64,000 nt of DNA from a virus. Position 1 is the stretch's first letter, and each line of letters begins with the position of its first letter. Below, piece by piece: positions 16,519 through 24,864 of the stretch. A program made the translations under genes and the position numbers. The stretch lies in the IMG/VR virus record IMGVR_UViG_3300032268_001483, positions 53,130 to 117,129 of that record. One strand, written 5' to 3'. The notes below the pieces were generated by a model, which ran no database searches, had not been told where the DNA came from, and saw only the letters and a program-made list of their open reading frames with translations.

Positions 16519-18336
16519 TTTTATTCTAAAATAACGATTTAAGTCAGTCATAAATTTACTACACCTAAGTGATTTTGCATAATTCAATTTACTATCTCCA
16601 TCAGTCGCAACTTCAAAAAAGTTTCTCTTTTCTGTAGCTAATTTTTCTAATTCTTCAAATCCTATTTCTTCTAACAATAGATTATAATATTCTAATACAT
16701 CGAAAACTTTTTCATTTACACCTAATTCTAAACCTAAAATCAATGCAGTTGCAGAGTCGCAATATTCTAAATTAGAATATGGATTATCACCTACTATGTC
16801 CCACAATACGATTACGAAATCCTTCAATATCCACCCGCCTTTCCAATCTTTTACTAACAGTCTTTCCAATATCCCATAATGATTCTCCCAATTTGAATTT
16901 CTTTTTTCTGATAAATGATTATACCAAAAAGTATTTTTTATATTTGAATTACTAAATCTTAAATAACAACTATCGTTTTCATGTACCCAACAAGGTTCTT
17001 CATTACAATTACCATTTTTGTAAACATAATCAACTACATCAACCGATTCATCTGCTAAAATATATCCACCATAGTAATCAGAATAATAAGCATCATTAAT
17101 ATGTATTGAATCTTGGTGCCAATGGTCAAAAACAATACTATCGTGATCTTGAGGCCACCAACCTACATACATTCGACTACCCTTACTTATATAAATTGCA
17201 TCACTTTCATAAAGGTAACTATCTACATGATCTGACCAAACTGATTCATCTTCTGGAATTGTTTCTCCATGCCATTCGGAATAAACACCACCTGTGATCT
17301 CAGTATGACCTCCGGATGTATCATTCAAGAGGTAATCACCTTCACAGTCTTGATCCTCATCATTATACAATTTTGAATCTTCAGTACCAAATCTTCTAAA
17401 TGTATCTACATACGGAAAGAATCTATATCTCTCATCTTTTAACTGAACAGTCATATTTATCTTGAAATTCTCTTCATTGAATGTGACTCCTGTAAAACCA
17501 CCAAAACTATTACTTGATTTATAAGCATAACCTTCTTTTATAGCCCATTCTCTTAAATATTCTACATCAGCATCTGAAATAGCATATTGTCTATCCATAA
17601 ACCATTCGAATTTTGGATTTCCTTTCCAAGATTTAATTGAATCGATTTTCCAAAGTAGGGCTCTTGCTCTCAATTTCGGTTGATTATTCTCATCTTCGTC
17701 TAAAAGACAAACCATTTTACAAACTTCTGGGTTTTTTGTATAGATATCAAAATAATTTTTACATCTTTCATATCTCATACAAGAAGAACCAAGACTTGAA
17801 TCTTTATTCAGATAGTTTTTTCCATCATACCAAAAAGCAATTTCATCACCTTCAACAACCTTTATTACCATTGAAGTCTCACCTTTTTGAACAGCTTTAA
17901 ACTTATCTGTAAACTTCTCAATATCACCAGGAGTCCATTTACCAGGTGAAAGAATATTAACAATTTTACCTACTTTGACTGGATTTCTAGCCTTATTCCA
18001 AGATGGCAATTTAATCAGATAACTATCTGAATAGGCTTTGATGAAATCATTCTCTACCCTTTTTAGTGTATCTTTTACAAAAGAATCATCACCATCTTCT
18101 TCTATACCCTTTAACATGGATTTCATAGTTTTAAAGGTAACATATCCTTCTCTCGAATCAACATCTAAAAATGTCACATCTTCTTTAGGATTTGTTCCCT
18201 CTTTTGATAGGATATCTTTTGCGATAGGATGTTTTACTTTAGCTAATTCTTCTCTCAATTTAGGAGAAAAATAAACAATAGACTCATTAATTGATTCTAT
18301 TTGCTTTTCAACTAAAAATTCATAATAATTTTTCAA
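16504..18336 (-). CDS. Large tagged protein with the closest match to the T4 capsid-targeting peptide
   Basis: The 610-aa protein starts MKNYYEFLVEKQIESINES. Its first ten residues align position by position with the T4 internal-protein leader (M-K-x-Y-x-E-F-(I/L)-x-E), with LVE|K as the candidate cleavage site. The first half holds a conserved-looking block DSSLGSSCMRYERCKNYFDI, then MVCLLDEDENNQPKLRARAL and LLWKIDS, which recurs in large phage proteins of unknown function. The second half is acidic, rich in Trp, Tyr and Asp, with repeated short Y-x-S-(D/E) segments (SDYYGGYILADES). It ends at a bidirectional terminator. It is probably a major internal or core protein; no enzymatic function is evident. 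Confidence 0.65.
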   Translation of the reverse strand: MKNYYEFLVEKQIESINESIVYFSPKLREELAKVKHPIAKDILSKEGTNPKEDVTFLDVDSREGYVTFKTMKSMLKGIEEDGDDSFVKDTLKRVENDFIKAYSDSYLIKLPSWNKARNPVKVGKIVNILSPGKWTPGDIEKFTDKFKAVQKGETSMVIKVVEGDEIAFWYDGKNYLNKDSSLGSSCMRYERCKNYFDIYTKNPEVCKMVCLLDEDENNQPKLRARALLWKIDSIKSWKGNPKFEWFMDRQYAISDADVEYLREWAIKEGYAYKSSNSFGGFTGVTFNEENFKINMTVQLKDERYRFFPYVDTFRRFGTEDSKLYNDEDQDCEGDYLLNDTSGGHTEITGGVYSEWHGETIPEDESVWSDHVDSYLYESDAIYISKGSRMYVGWWPQDHDSIVFDHWHQDSIHINDAYYSDYYGGYILADESVDVVDYVYKNGNCNEEPCWVHENDSCYLRFSNSNIKNTFWYNHLSEKRNSNWENHYGILERLLVKDWKGGWILKDFVIVLWDIVGDNPYSNLEYCDSATALILGLELGVNEKVFDVLEYYNLLLEEIGFEELEKLATEKRNFFEVATDGDSKLNYAKSLRCSKFMTDLNRYFRIKKKRI

Positions 18337-18344
18337 AATAAAAT

Positions 18345-18764
18345 TTAATTTTTTATTCTATATACCATTTGAAACTCTTTCTTTGAGAATCCGACCTTTT
18401 CATAAAATGGTATATTATCTAAACTACAATCCAATATAATTTTATAACAATTTTTTTCCTTAGATATTTCTATAGCCTTATTTAATAATTGCTTGGATAT
18501 ACCTTTGCCCCTACAATCTACATCGGTTACAACATCTTCGATGTGCATAACACATGAAAAACTTCTCTGTATTTTTTGCTCTACCAAATAACTAACACAT
18601 CCTACAACCTTTCCATCTAATTCATAGACTAAAACTTCAAAGCTTTCGCCTTGAGATTCTACGAACTTTTTAAATTGGTTTTCTGTAACTTCACCAACTT
18701 GAGTCAATTGCGATAAAAGATTTAAATAATCTTTATAATCTTCTTGTTTCAATAATCTAATCAT
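18345..18764 (-). CDS. GNA1-type glucosamine-6-phosphate N-acetyltransferase
   Basis: This 139-aa GNAT protein carries the features of eukaryote-type GNA1, which acetylates GlcN-6-P with acetyl-CoA: HIEDVV (74-79), the acetyl-CoA loop CRGKGIS (84-90), CYKIILDCS (106-114), and NIPFYEKVGF (117-126), close to the GNA1 consensus CYKVILDCxxxNxxFYEKCGF. The length fits (yeast Gna1 is 159 aa). It lies near glmS, whose product is its presumed substrate, and just after a class II aaRS-like gene on the same strand. Bacteria normally acetylate GlcN-1-P with GlmU, so this route would be distinctive. A generic GNAT of other specificity remains possible. Confidence 0.75.
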   Translation of the reverse strand: MIRLLKQEDYKDYLNLLSQLTQVGEVTENQFKKFVESQGESFEVLVYELDGKVVGCVSYLVEQKIQRSFSCVMHIEDVVTDVDCRGKGISKQLLNKAIEISKEKNCYKIILDCSLDNIPFYEKVGFSKKEFQMVYRIKN

Positions 18765-18784
18765 ACAACTATATATAAAAAAAA

Positions 18785-18809
18785 GAGGATGTATTTTAAA
18801 TACATCCTC
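18785..18809 (-). terminator. Intrinsic terminator after the aaRS-like gene
   Basis: On the minus strand GAGGATGTATTT (18809-18798) pairs with AAATACATCCTC (18796-18785), followed by eight T residues (18784-18777). It ends the transcript of 18829-19689 before the acetyltransferase gene. Confidence 0.75.
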
Positions 18810-18828
18810 CGGTACACAAGATTTGAAA

Positions 18829-19689
18829 TTAAGCTAATTCAGACTCCAACTTTTCCTGTTTCATAAGTTCGTATGCCCTTGCAAGACGAGTCATACCAAT
18901 TCCACCACCGAACCTGTCAAAGAACTTATATGATAAAAACTCATCTAGTTCCTTTTCGACTCTGTCTTTCCCAAAGAGTTCGAAAAGCTTTGAGGAATAA
19001 GCACCGTTCTCTATTTTGTAGAACATTTCCCTCATTACATTCACATCGGAACTTCTCTGAGCCGACCCAATCGTTTCTTGTCCATATAGTATTACATCTA
19101 CTTTATTAAACAAACCCGTTTCTTCGTTCATTTTCATGTTAAAGAATGGATTTGTGCGCAACGGAAAATTCTGAAGAGACACAACTGGACTTTTTTCTTT
19201 CCACATTCTTGATTCATGTTCATCCTCAAGAATTGATACCCCACCATATTCTTCACAAACGTCGTCATAATTAACTTCTACAGGTGAATCAAATCCAAGG
19301 TGTTGAAGAAGTTCAGATTCCAATTCTACCATATCCTTCATTGTACCCTTTGATTCGAATTCAAACATAGTGAATACTTTTTTATGTCTACCAGGAATCG
19401 GATTTTTTTCATCTCTATATGATGTAGTTATACAGAAACAACCCGGAATTTCGGGATTTGATAATAATACTTCTTCGAGTATCATTTGGCCTGTTTGTTG
19501 AAGTGGCCAAATATCACCATCAAAATTAAATTTTGCGATAGAGTGAGGGTTTTCACAGGCTGCTAGTATGGTAAGATTTGCCTGAGTGGGTACTTCAATG
19601 AACCCTCTTTTTTGGAAGAATTCTCTGAGTAGATTTATCAACGAATTATAAGTTTCGATTGATTTAAGGTTTGTTCTTTCTTTTGACAT
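18829..19689 (-). CDS. Class II aaRS catalytic-core protein, possible asparagine synthetase (AS-AR type)
   Basis: The 286-aa protein is a class II aminoacyl-tRNA synthetase core without any anticodon-binding domain. Motif 2 is TTSYRDEKNPIPGRHKKVFT plus MFEFE; motif 3 is FGGGIGMTRLARAY near the C-terminus. N-terminal residues 8-35 form the motif 1 helix and strand (RGFIEVPTQANL). Free-standing cores of this kind include AS-AR (asparagine synthetase derived from AsnRS, about 290 aa), AsnA and EpmA. The size and GGGIG motif favour asparagine synthetase, making Asn from Asp, ammonia and ATP. It is divergent from glmS, another nitrogen-using enzyme. The exact reaction is an inference. Confidence 0.6.
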   Translation of the reverse strand: MSKERTNLKSIETYNSLINLLREFFQKRGFIEVPTQANLTILAACENPHSIAKFNFDGDIWPLQQTGQMILEEVLLSNPEIPGCFCITTSYRDEKNPIPGRHKKVFTMFEFESKGTMKDMVELESELLQHLGFDSPVEVNYDDVCEEYGGVSILEDEHESRMWKEKSPVVSLQNFPLRTNPFFNMKMNEETGLFNKVDVILYGQETIGSAQRSSDVNVMREMFYKIENGAYSSKLFELFGKDRVEKELDEFLSYKFFDRFGGGIGMTRLARAYELMKQEKLESELA

Positions 19690-19873
19690 AATAATTTTTT
19701 TTTTATTAATTCAATAAAACTACTGAATTTTCAAATTTTTACAAATAAATCTTTCTATATATAAATCAAAATAACGAATAGTTCAAAAAATAGTAAAAAA
19801 ATTTTTTAAATAACTAAATCTTGATTAAATCTCCCAGTAAAATATAATATATACACTAAAATAAATTATCAAT

Positions 19874-21721
19874 ATGTGTGGAATAGTAGGTTTTTTAGGT
19901 TCACAGAATTCTTTTGAAATATTAATAAAAGGTCTACAAAGACTCGAATACCGTGGATATGATAGTTCTGGTATTGCTATTTTGGACAATCAAAATAATA
20001 TAGTTGTTAAGAAGAAAAAAGGGAAGGTAAAGGATTTAATTGATATTTGTGAATCCGAAAACTTAAAATCAACTATCGGAATCGGACACACAAGATGGGC
20101 AACTCACGGAGAACCTAATGATGTTAATGCACATCCACATCTTTCTCAAAATTCAGATTTAGCATTAATACATAACGGAATAATTGAGAACTATTCATCA
20201 ATAAAAGAAACACTGAAAAGGGAGGGCCACCAATTCCAAAGTGATACAGATACAGAAGTATTAATACATCTTATAGAAGAAATTAGAAATAAAGAAAATT
20301 TAGAATTGGAAGAAGCTCTTAGAATAACTTTACAAAGAGTCGTCGGTGCCTATGCGATTGTAATTTTAGATAAAAATAACCCAGATAAACTTTTTGCAGC
20401 TAGAAAAGGAAGTCCTCTAGTTTTAGGTATTGGTGAAGGTAATAATTTTTATATTGCTTCTGACGCTTCACCAATCATTGAATATACAAAAGATGTAGTT
20501 TATTTAGAAGAAGAACATATTCTTACAATAAGTAGAAATGGAGAAATTGTGATTAAGGATATCCAAAATCAGTTACAAACACCTTTCATACAAAAATTGG
20601 ATCTTGAAATAGAGAATATAGAGAAGGGTGGATATGCACATTTCATGATAAAGGAAATATTTCAACAAAATGTAACTATTGCTGATGCAATGAGAGGTAG
20701 AATAAATAGTAAATTGGAATTTGCTCAATTAGGCGGTTTGTTAAAGTGTGAAGATAAAATATTGAAATCGAATAGAATAATAATAGTTGGATGTGGAACA
20801 TCTTGGATTTCTGGATTGATTGGTGAATACCTACTTGAAGATTTAGCAAGAATTCAAACAGAAGTAGAATACGCTTCAGAATTTAGATATAGAAACCCTA
20901 TTGTTGGTGAAGGAGATGTAGTAATTGCTATTTCTCAGTCTGGTGAGACCGCAGATACTCTAGCAGCTATCGAAATAGCTAAATCGAAAGGTGCGTTTGT
21001 ATTTGGTATATGTAATGTGGTGGGATCATCTATAGCACGAAATTCGGATTCTGGTTCATATATACATGCCGGACCTGAGATAGGTGTAGCCTCAACAAAA
21101 GCATTTACTGGACAAATAGCTATATTAACACTTATGGCTCTTCAATTAGGTATGAAAAAAGGAACTTTGACAAAGGAATACTACCTAAAATTGGTTGAAG
21201 GATTAGAAAAAATTCCAGATAAAGTTTCTCAAATTCTAAAAAATTCAGAAAAATTATTAGAAATCGCAGAAGCTTGGAAAGATTCAACAAATTGCCTTTA
21301 TTTAGGTAGGGGATATACATTCCCTGTGGCATTAGAGGGAGCATTGAAACTTAAAGAAATTTCATATATACACGCTGAGGGATATCCAGCAGCAGAAATG
21401 AAGCACGGACCTATAGCTCTAATAGATGAAAATATGCCGGTTGTGGTGATAGCAACAAATCAAACTAATAGAGAAAAAATAATCAGTAATATACAAGAAG
21501 TCAAAGCTAGAAAAGGAAAAATCTTCTCTATAATTAGAGAGGGAGACGAAGAAATTAAAAAACTTTCGGATTTTAGTTTTGAGTTACCAGAAACTGAAGA
21601 CCCTCTAATGCCAATATTATCAGTCATTCCCCTACAGTTACTTTCCTACTACATTGCTGTACTGAGAGGTTGTGATGTAGATCAACCTAGAAATTTAGCG
21701 AAGTCGGTAACAGTTGAATAG
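19874..21721 (+). CDS. glmS: Glutamine--fructose-6-phosphate aminotransferase (isomerizing)
   Basis: This 615-aa enzyme makes glucosamine-6-phosphate from fructose-6-phosphate and glutamine. It is full length. After Met removal, the N-terminal Cys (MCGIVGFLG) is the amidotransferase nucleophile; GIGHTRWATHGEPN and the HNGIIEN region complete the glutaminase domain (to about 230). Two SIS sugar-binding domains follow (about 285-420 with ISQSGETADT, and 455-600 with EGYPAAEMKHGPIALID). The C-terminus DQPRNLAKSVTVE is the invariant tail that lines the ammonia channel. It is transcribed divergently from the aaRS-like gene across 184 bases. Its product is the expected substrate of the nearby GNA1-type enzyme. 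No glmS ribozyme is apparent upstream. Confidence 0.97.
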   Translation: MCGIVGFLGSQNSFEILIKGLQRLEYRGYDSSGIAILDNQNNIVVKKKKGKVKDLIDICESENLKSTIGIGHTRWATHGEPNDVNAHPHLSQNSDLALIHNGIIENYSSIKETLKREGHQFQSDTDTEVLIHLIEEIRNKENLELEEALRITLQRVVGAYAIVILDKNNPDKLFAARKGSPLVLGIGEGNNFYIASDASPIIEYTKDVVYLEEEHILTISRNGEIVIKDIQNQLQTPFIQKLDLEIENIEKGGYAHFMIKEIFQQNVTIADAMRGRINSKLEFAQLGGLLKCEDKILKSNRIIIVGCGTSWISGLIGEYLLEDLARIQTEVEYASEFRYRNPIVGEGDVVIAISQSGETADTLAAIEIAKSKGAFVFGICNVVGSSIARNSDSGSYIHAGPEIGVASTKAFTGQIAILTLMALQLGMKKGTLTKEYYLKLVEGLEKIPDKVSQILKNSEKLLEIAEAWKDSTNCLYLGRGYTFPVALEGALKLKEISYIHAEGYPAAEMKHGPIALIDENMPVVVIATNQTNREKIISNIQEVKARKGKIFSIIREGDEEIKKLSDFSFELPETEDPLMPILSVIPLQLLSYYIAVLRGCDVDQPRNLAKSVTVE

Positions 21722-21722
21722 A

Positions 21723-22499
21723 TTAATCTTCATCAAAATTTGTTTCAAAACTGAGCATAAGATTTGAATTATCCTCTTTAACTAAGATAAAAGTCTCAAA
21801 AACGATGAACTGAATGTAGTCATTACTTTCGTTAATATTTGATAAATATTTTTTATTAAATATTAATTGTTCATTTTTATGTTCGATTCCATCTATCTCC
21901 AATTCCCATTTAGAAGGCTCATTCATAGTGACCTTCCCATTCATTACATTTATATAAAGAGTTTTATCTTCACTATTAATTGAAGATAGTTTCTTAACAT
22001 CTGAGAAATCGGATCTACTAATTTTGAAGCTCCACTTAGATAGTTTTGGATTCATTCTTGATTCAAGGATAGAATTAGTAATATCCCTTATTTTAAACTG
22101 TTCTCCACCAATACAGGATATTTTTAATTTTTCATTTGAAAATTGAGCAGAACGAACTTGCATCAAATCTTCTTTTTCCGGCATCTGTTTATAAACAATA
22201 TCCAATTTGATTTGTTTGTCTGGGTTAAAAAATTTGAGGTTCTTAACGAATTTGCCTGCAGAAGTAATAATGAAATCAAATGTTGAATCACTTTTGAAGT
22301 TTTCAAAGTAATCGTTAGTTTTCAGTGTATAACTTTTGAGTGCTAATACTGAAACATCGTTACTTAACATAGAATAAATTAGAGTCTTTTCAGACTCTAA
22401 TTTTATTTTAACGGTGTCATCTATATGACTTAAATCTTGTAATTTACTAACTAAATCTAAGAAGTTGCTACCTTTTATTTTTAAACTTAATTTGCTCAT
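21723..22499 (-). CDS. Probable sliding clamp (T4 gp45-like)
   Basis: The 258-aa protein has the size and two-domain alternating beta/helix layout of phage processivity clamps. The start SLKIKGSNFLDLVSKLQDLS is the first clamp helix; GKFVKNLKFFNP and DFSDVKKLSSIN resemble later helix repeats; the acidic C-terminus (LMLSFETNFDED) matches clamp behaviour. It would encircle DNA and tether the polymerase and, in T4, activate late transcription. It is the last gene of a three-gene minus-strand operon joined by 4-base overlaps, convergent with glmS. Sequence identity to gp45 is low, so this is a fold-level guess. Confidence 0.5.
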   Translation of the reverse strand: MSKLSLKIKGSNFLDLVSKLQDLSHIDDTVKIKLESEKTLIYSMLSNDVSVLALKSYTLKTNDYFENFKSDSTFDFIITSAGKFVKNLKFFNPDKQIKLDIVYKQMPEKEDLMQVRSAQFSNEKLKISCIGGEQFKIRDITNSILESRMNPKLSKWSFKISRSDFSDVKKLSSINSEDKTLYINVMNGKVTMNEPSKWELEIDGIEHKNEQLIFNKKYLSNINESNDYIQFIVFETFILVKEDNSNLMLSFETNFDED

Positions 22500-22807
22500 A
22501 ATAAACTTGAAATTAATTGTGCTACTTTATAACCTGTGAATGCTCCAAGTGAAGCTGAAACTGGTAGAACTACAAACCTACCTAATCTTGTTTTATATTT
22601 ATCTCGATTTACTACATAAGAAATCAATAAGTAATAGAGAAAGAAGTTTATAAACACTGCTAAATCAAATTCTTTAGCCATAAAAACTACTATTGAGTTG
22701 CCAACAAAACCCCAACAGAAATTTATTAGGGACTCAACGGTAAGTTCAGAAATTGATGTTTTTGCACCAAATATATCAATTTCTCTTTTAAATAAATTAT
22801 TACTCAT
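22496..22807 (-). CDS. Small multi-pass membrane protein
   Basis: The 103-aa protein has about three hydrophobic helices (roughly 27-45, 47-64 and 77-100) separated by a short basic loop NRDKYKTRLGR. It overlaps both neighbouring genes by 4 bases, so it is translationally coupled with the clamp gene. No family is recognised; a holin-like role is possible from size and topology but not supported by context. Confidence 0.55.
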   Translation of the reverse strand: MSNNLFKREIDIFGAKTSISELTVESLINFCWGFVGNSIVVFMAKEFDLAVFINFFLYYLLISYVVNRDKYKTRLGRFVVLPVSASLGAFTGYKVAQLISSLL

Positions 22808-23295
22808 CTTCCTAAATAATTCATTAATTCAATAATATTTTTAATTGTATATCCTAAACTCTCTAAGTTTTTAGAAGTGCTTCTCAAAAATTCAATATAG
22901 TTTTCTATTAGTTGAATGTTTCTTTCATTCTCTGAGATATGCGCATCAATCAAAGTATTCTTTTCACCTAAAGAAGTTTTGAGTCCGATACCAAGTGCAT
23001 AAAACATAAACTTATCTTGTTTTACTTTTTTTAGTTTGACTTCTTCTTTACTTCTCTTATTTAAGAAGAAAGAAATTTGTTCATTAATCCTTTGTCTAAA
23101 AGTAAGTGAAGTTGCTTGAGAATCTATAACTTTAGAGTAACTTTCTAAAGTGAAGTTACTTTTAATGACATCAAAAAGAGGCTCAACATTTTTAGTCCAT
23201 TCTTCTCTTTTATCATTGAAGAATTCTTCTAATTTATCATTAGTCTCTTTGATTTTATTTATTCTGTCGAGTTCTTCTTGTGGGTAGAGGTTCAT
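22804..23295 (-). CDS. Hypothetical coiled-coil protein
   Basis: This 163-aa protein is mostly helical and charged, with likely coiled coils at about 5-60 and 115-150. There is no membrane segment. It opens the three-gene operon that ends with the probable clamp gene and overlaps the membrane-protein gene by 4 bases. Function unknown. Confidence 0.55.
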   Translation of the reverse strand: MNLYPQEELDRINKIKETNDKLEEFFNDKREEWTKNVEPLFDVIKSNFTLESYSKVIDSQATSLTFRQRINEQISFFLNKRSKEEVKLKKVKQDKFMFYALGIGLKTSLGEKNTLIDAHISENERNIQLIENYIEFLRSTSKNLESLGYTIKNIIELMNYLGR

Positions 23296-23320
23296 AAAAA
23301 TTTAAATTAGGCATTAGAAA

Positions 23321-23350
23321 ACAAATAAACTGATTTCTCAGTTTATTTGT
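23321..23350 (-). terminator. Intrinsic terminator with GAAA loop
   Basis: A perfect 13-bp stem (23321-23333 with 23338-23350) closes on GAAA when read on the minus strand and is followed by a short T-rich stretch. It separates the Cys-rich lipoprotein gene from the clamp operon. Confidence 0.65.
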
Positions 23351-23367
23351 AAATTTTTGTAAAAGGT

Positions 23368-23538
23368 TTACTTTTTAGTGCAACAACTTTTTTCTGTTTT
23401 TGTACAAGTTTTTGTAGTTGTTTTCTCACAAGCTTTTTCACATTTAGTTTCACAATTTTTTTCCTTGTGAGCACAATGTTTGTTTGATGTACAAGATGTC
23501 ATAAAGACTACAAGTGCGAATAGAATTAATTTTTTCAT
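23368..23538 (-). CDS. Small Cys/Lys-rich lipoprotein
   Basis: This 56-aa protein starts MKKLILFALVVFMTSC, a clear lipoprotein signal with acceptor Cys at residue 16. The mature peptide (SNKHCAHKEKNCETKCEKAC and following) has seven further Cys residues, evenly spread among Lys, Thr and Glu, suggesting metal binding or disulphides. It lies directly downstream of 23548-24450 on the same strand and ends before a hairpin terminator. Function unknown. Confidence 0.65.
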   Translation of the reverse strand: MKKLILFALVVFMTSCTSNKHCAHKEKNCETKCEKACEKTTTKTCTKTEKSCCTKK

Positions 23539-23547
23539 AGTTTTTTT

Positions 23548-24450
23548 TTAAATTTTATTTTCAAATATAAATAGGTCAAAGATTGCATTTCCTTTAACAC
23601 CTTTTATTCTTTTCAAAACATCACCAGAAGTTGAGTCCAAAACTTTAAAAATACCAATATTAACACCTTTTTCGTCTAAAAGTTTTACTGTATTGCCTGG
23701 TTGACCTAAAGCTCCCAATATTGCAACATACTTCGTTCCATAAATACTTTTCACGAATGAAACTCTAAGATTGGCAAAATCTTTTAGATTATTGATATAG
23801 GGGTTATCCATTACTTTATTTAAATCTAATTGTGTTTCTGTATTTCTTGCTTTGACAGTTGCGAATTTTCTTTCTTCTGTTCCAAGCATTACATCTTCTT
23901 TATTTTGTATTGTTTGAGCTTTAAGAAGTGCTTGTTGATTTTTTCTAATTTCAATAAAGTCTGCCTTAGCAATTATACCACCTCTCATACCTCTATCATT
24001 CATATTATATCCCATTGGTGGTAGTCTATAAAAAGAACCGGTAAAAGTAATAGAAAGAATTCTATCAAAGCGAAACATCCTCCAAATTTTTTCGATACTC
24101 CTACTGTTAGAAACTGAGTAACCATTCAAGTGGTATCCCCTAATGAGAAAATTTCCTTTAGAAGATTTACCTAAAACCATAGGATAGATTACTCTTTCGT
24201 GACCGGCAAAGGCAGTATCTTTTTCCCCTTTGTAACTTATCAAGAAAATCATTCCATATTTAATTGCTTTAAGAATATTATCTTGAGTTGGTTTTACTGG
24301 TTCATTGATTTTGATGTCTGCTATTTCTTTAACATTTTTTAGTTGAAATCTAGGTATATAGAGATTATCTTCTCTAAGTTCATAATTTTCTCTAATTATA
24401 AACTCAACAGGTTTTGTATTATAGTACTGTCTGTGATCGTGTAAATTCAT
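23548..24450 (-). CDS. Phage protein with a WYL-like domain
   Basis: The 300-aa protein contains a segment (about 65-140) that fits the WYL pattern: LISYKGEKD, an Arg-containing HERVIYPMVLGKS, then NFLIRGYHLNGYS and a late FRFDRILSITFT. WYL domains bind nucleic acids or nucleotides and regulate bacterial defence and phage genes. There is no helix-turn-helix before it. The C-terminal 100 residues are beta-rich (KYVAILGALGQPGNTVKLLD). It has no tag. It is placed between two lipoprotein genes; a structural role is an alternative. Confidence 0.45.
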   Translation of the reverse strand: MNLHDHRQYYNTKPVEFIIRENYELREDNLYIPRFQLKNVKEIADIKINEPVKPTQDNILKAIKYGMIFLISYKGEKDTAFAGHERVIYPMVLGKSSKGNFLIRGYHLNGYSVSNSRSIEKIWRMFRFDRILSITFTGSFYRLPPMGYNMNDRGMRGGIIAKADFIEIRKNQQALLKAQTIQNKEDVMLGTEERKFATVKARNTETQLDLNKVMDNPYINNLKDFANLRVSFVKSIYGTKYVAILGALGQPGNTVKLLDEKGVNIGIFKVLDSTSGDVLKRIKGVKGNAIFDLFIFENKI

Positions 24451-24473
24451 GATAATCTATATATAATAAAATT

Positions 24474-24503
24474 GAAGTCAGAAATAAAAAAATTTCTGAC
24501 TTC
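24474..24503 (-). terminator. Intrinsic terminator hairpin
   Basis: GAAGTCAGAAAT (24474-24485) pairs perfectly with ATTTCTGACTTC (24492-24503), with an A/T loop. It would end the transcript of the lipoprotein gene at 24560-24733 on the minus strand. Confidence 0.65.
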
Positions 24504-24559
24504 TTTAGGCCGACAGTAAAGTCTCTCCACCAATTTGTTTTTATATAAAACAAATAAAA

Positions 24560-24733
24560 TTATTTGTGTGCCTTTGCTGTGTCAACTTTAGCTGAGTCAA
24601 CTGAAGGAGTTGTTACAGTTGTAGTAGAAACCGATGTTGAATCACCTTCAGTTTTAGTTTCTTCAGTTGTTGAAGCCGTGTTACAAGAAGCTAAGAAAGT
24701 AACTACAGCAAAGATAAAAAGTACTTTTTTCAT
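24560..24733 (-). CDS. Small Thr/Ser-rich lipoprotein
   Basis: This 57-aa protein begins MKKVLFIFAVVTFLASC, a lipoprotein signal with acceptor Cys at 17, followed by a low-complexity Thr/Ser/Val/Asp tail (TTEETKTEGDSTSVSTTTVT). Because the tail is repetitive, the opposite strand is also open, but that reading lacks a sensible protein. It is the third tiny lipoprotein in the window. It may be surface-exposed in infected cells. Confidence 0.6.
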   Translation of the reverse strand: MKKVLFIFAVVTFLASCNTASTTEETKTEGDSTSVSTTTVTTPSVDSAKVDTAKAHK

Positions 24734-24864
24734 AATAATTATAATTTTTGTTTTTTTTTGTTCTAACTATATATATTAATTCTTATATTAAGTTTATTTT
24801 TTTTTAATTTTTTTTTTTTGGAATCGAATTTATTTTTATAAATAATATAAAATAAATTTGTTGT

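Noticed and set aside
19690-19873. glmS ribozyme upstream of glmS
   Set aside because: The 184-base gap is simple A/T-rich sequence with no conserved ribozyme core that I can see.
22496-22807. Holin
   Set aside because: Topology is compatible, but the gene is coupled to a clamp-like gene rather than to the transglycosylase, so I left it as a membrane protein.
24564-24779. Plus-strand open frame of 71 aa
   Set aside because: It is the reverse of a Thr/Ser-rich lipoprotein gene on the minus strand (24560-24733), whose signal peptide and lipobox are far more convincing.
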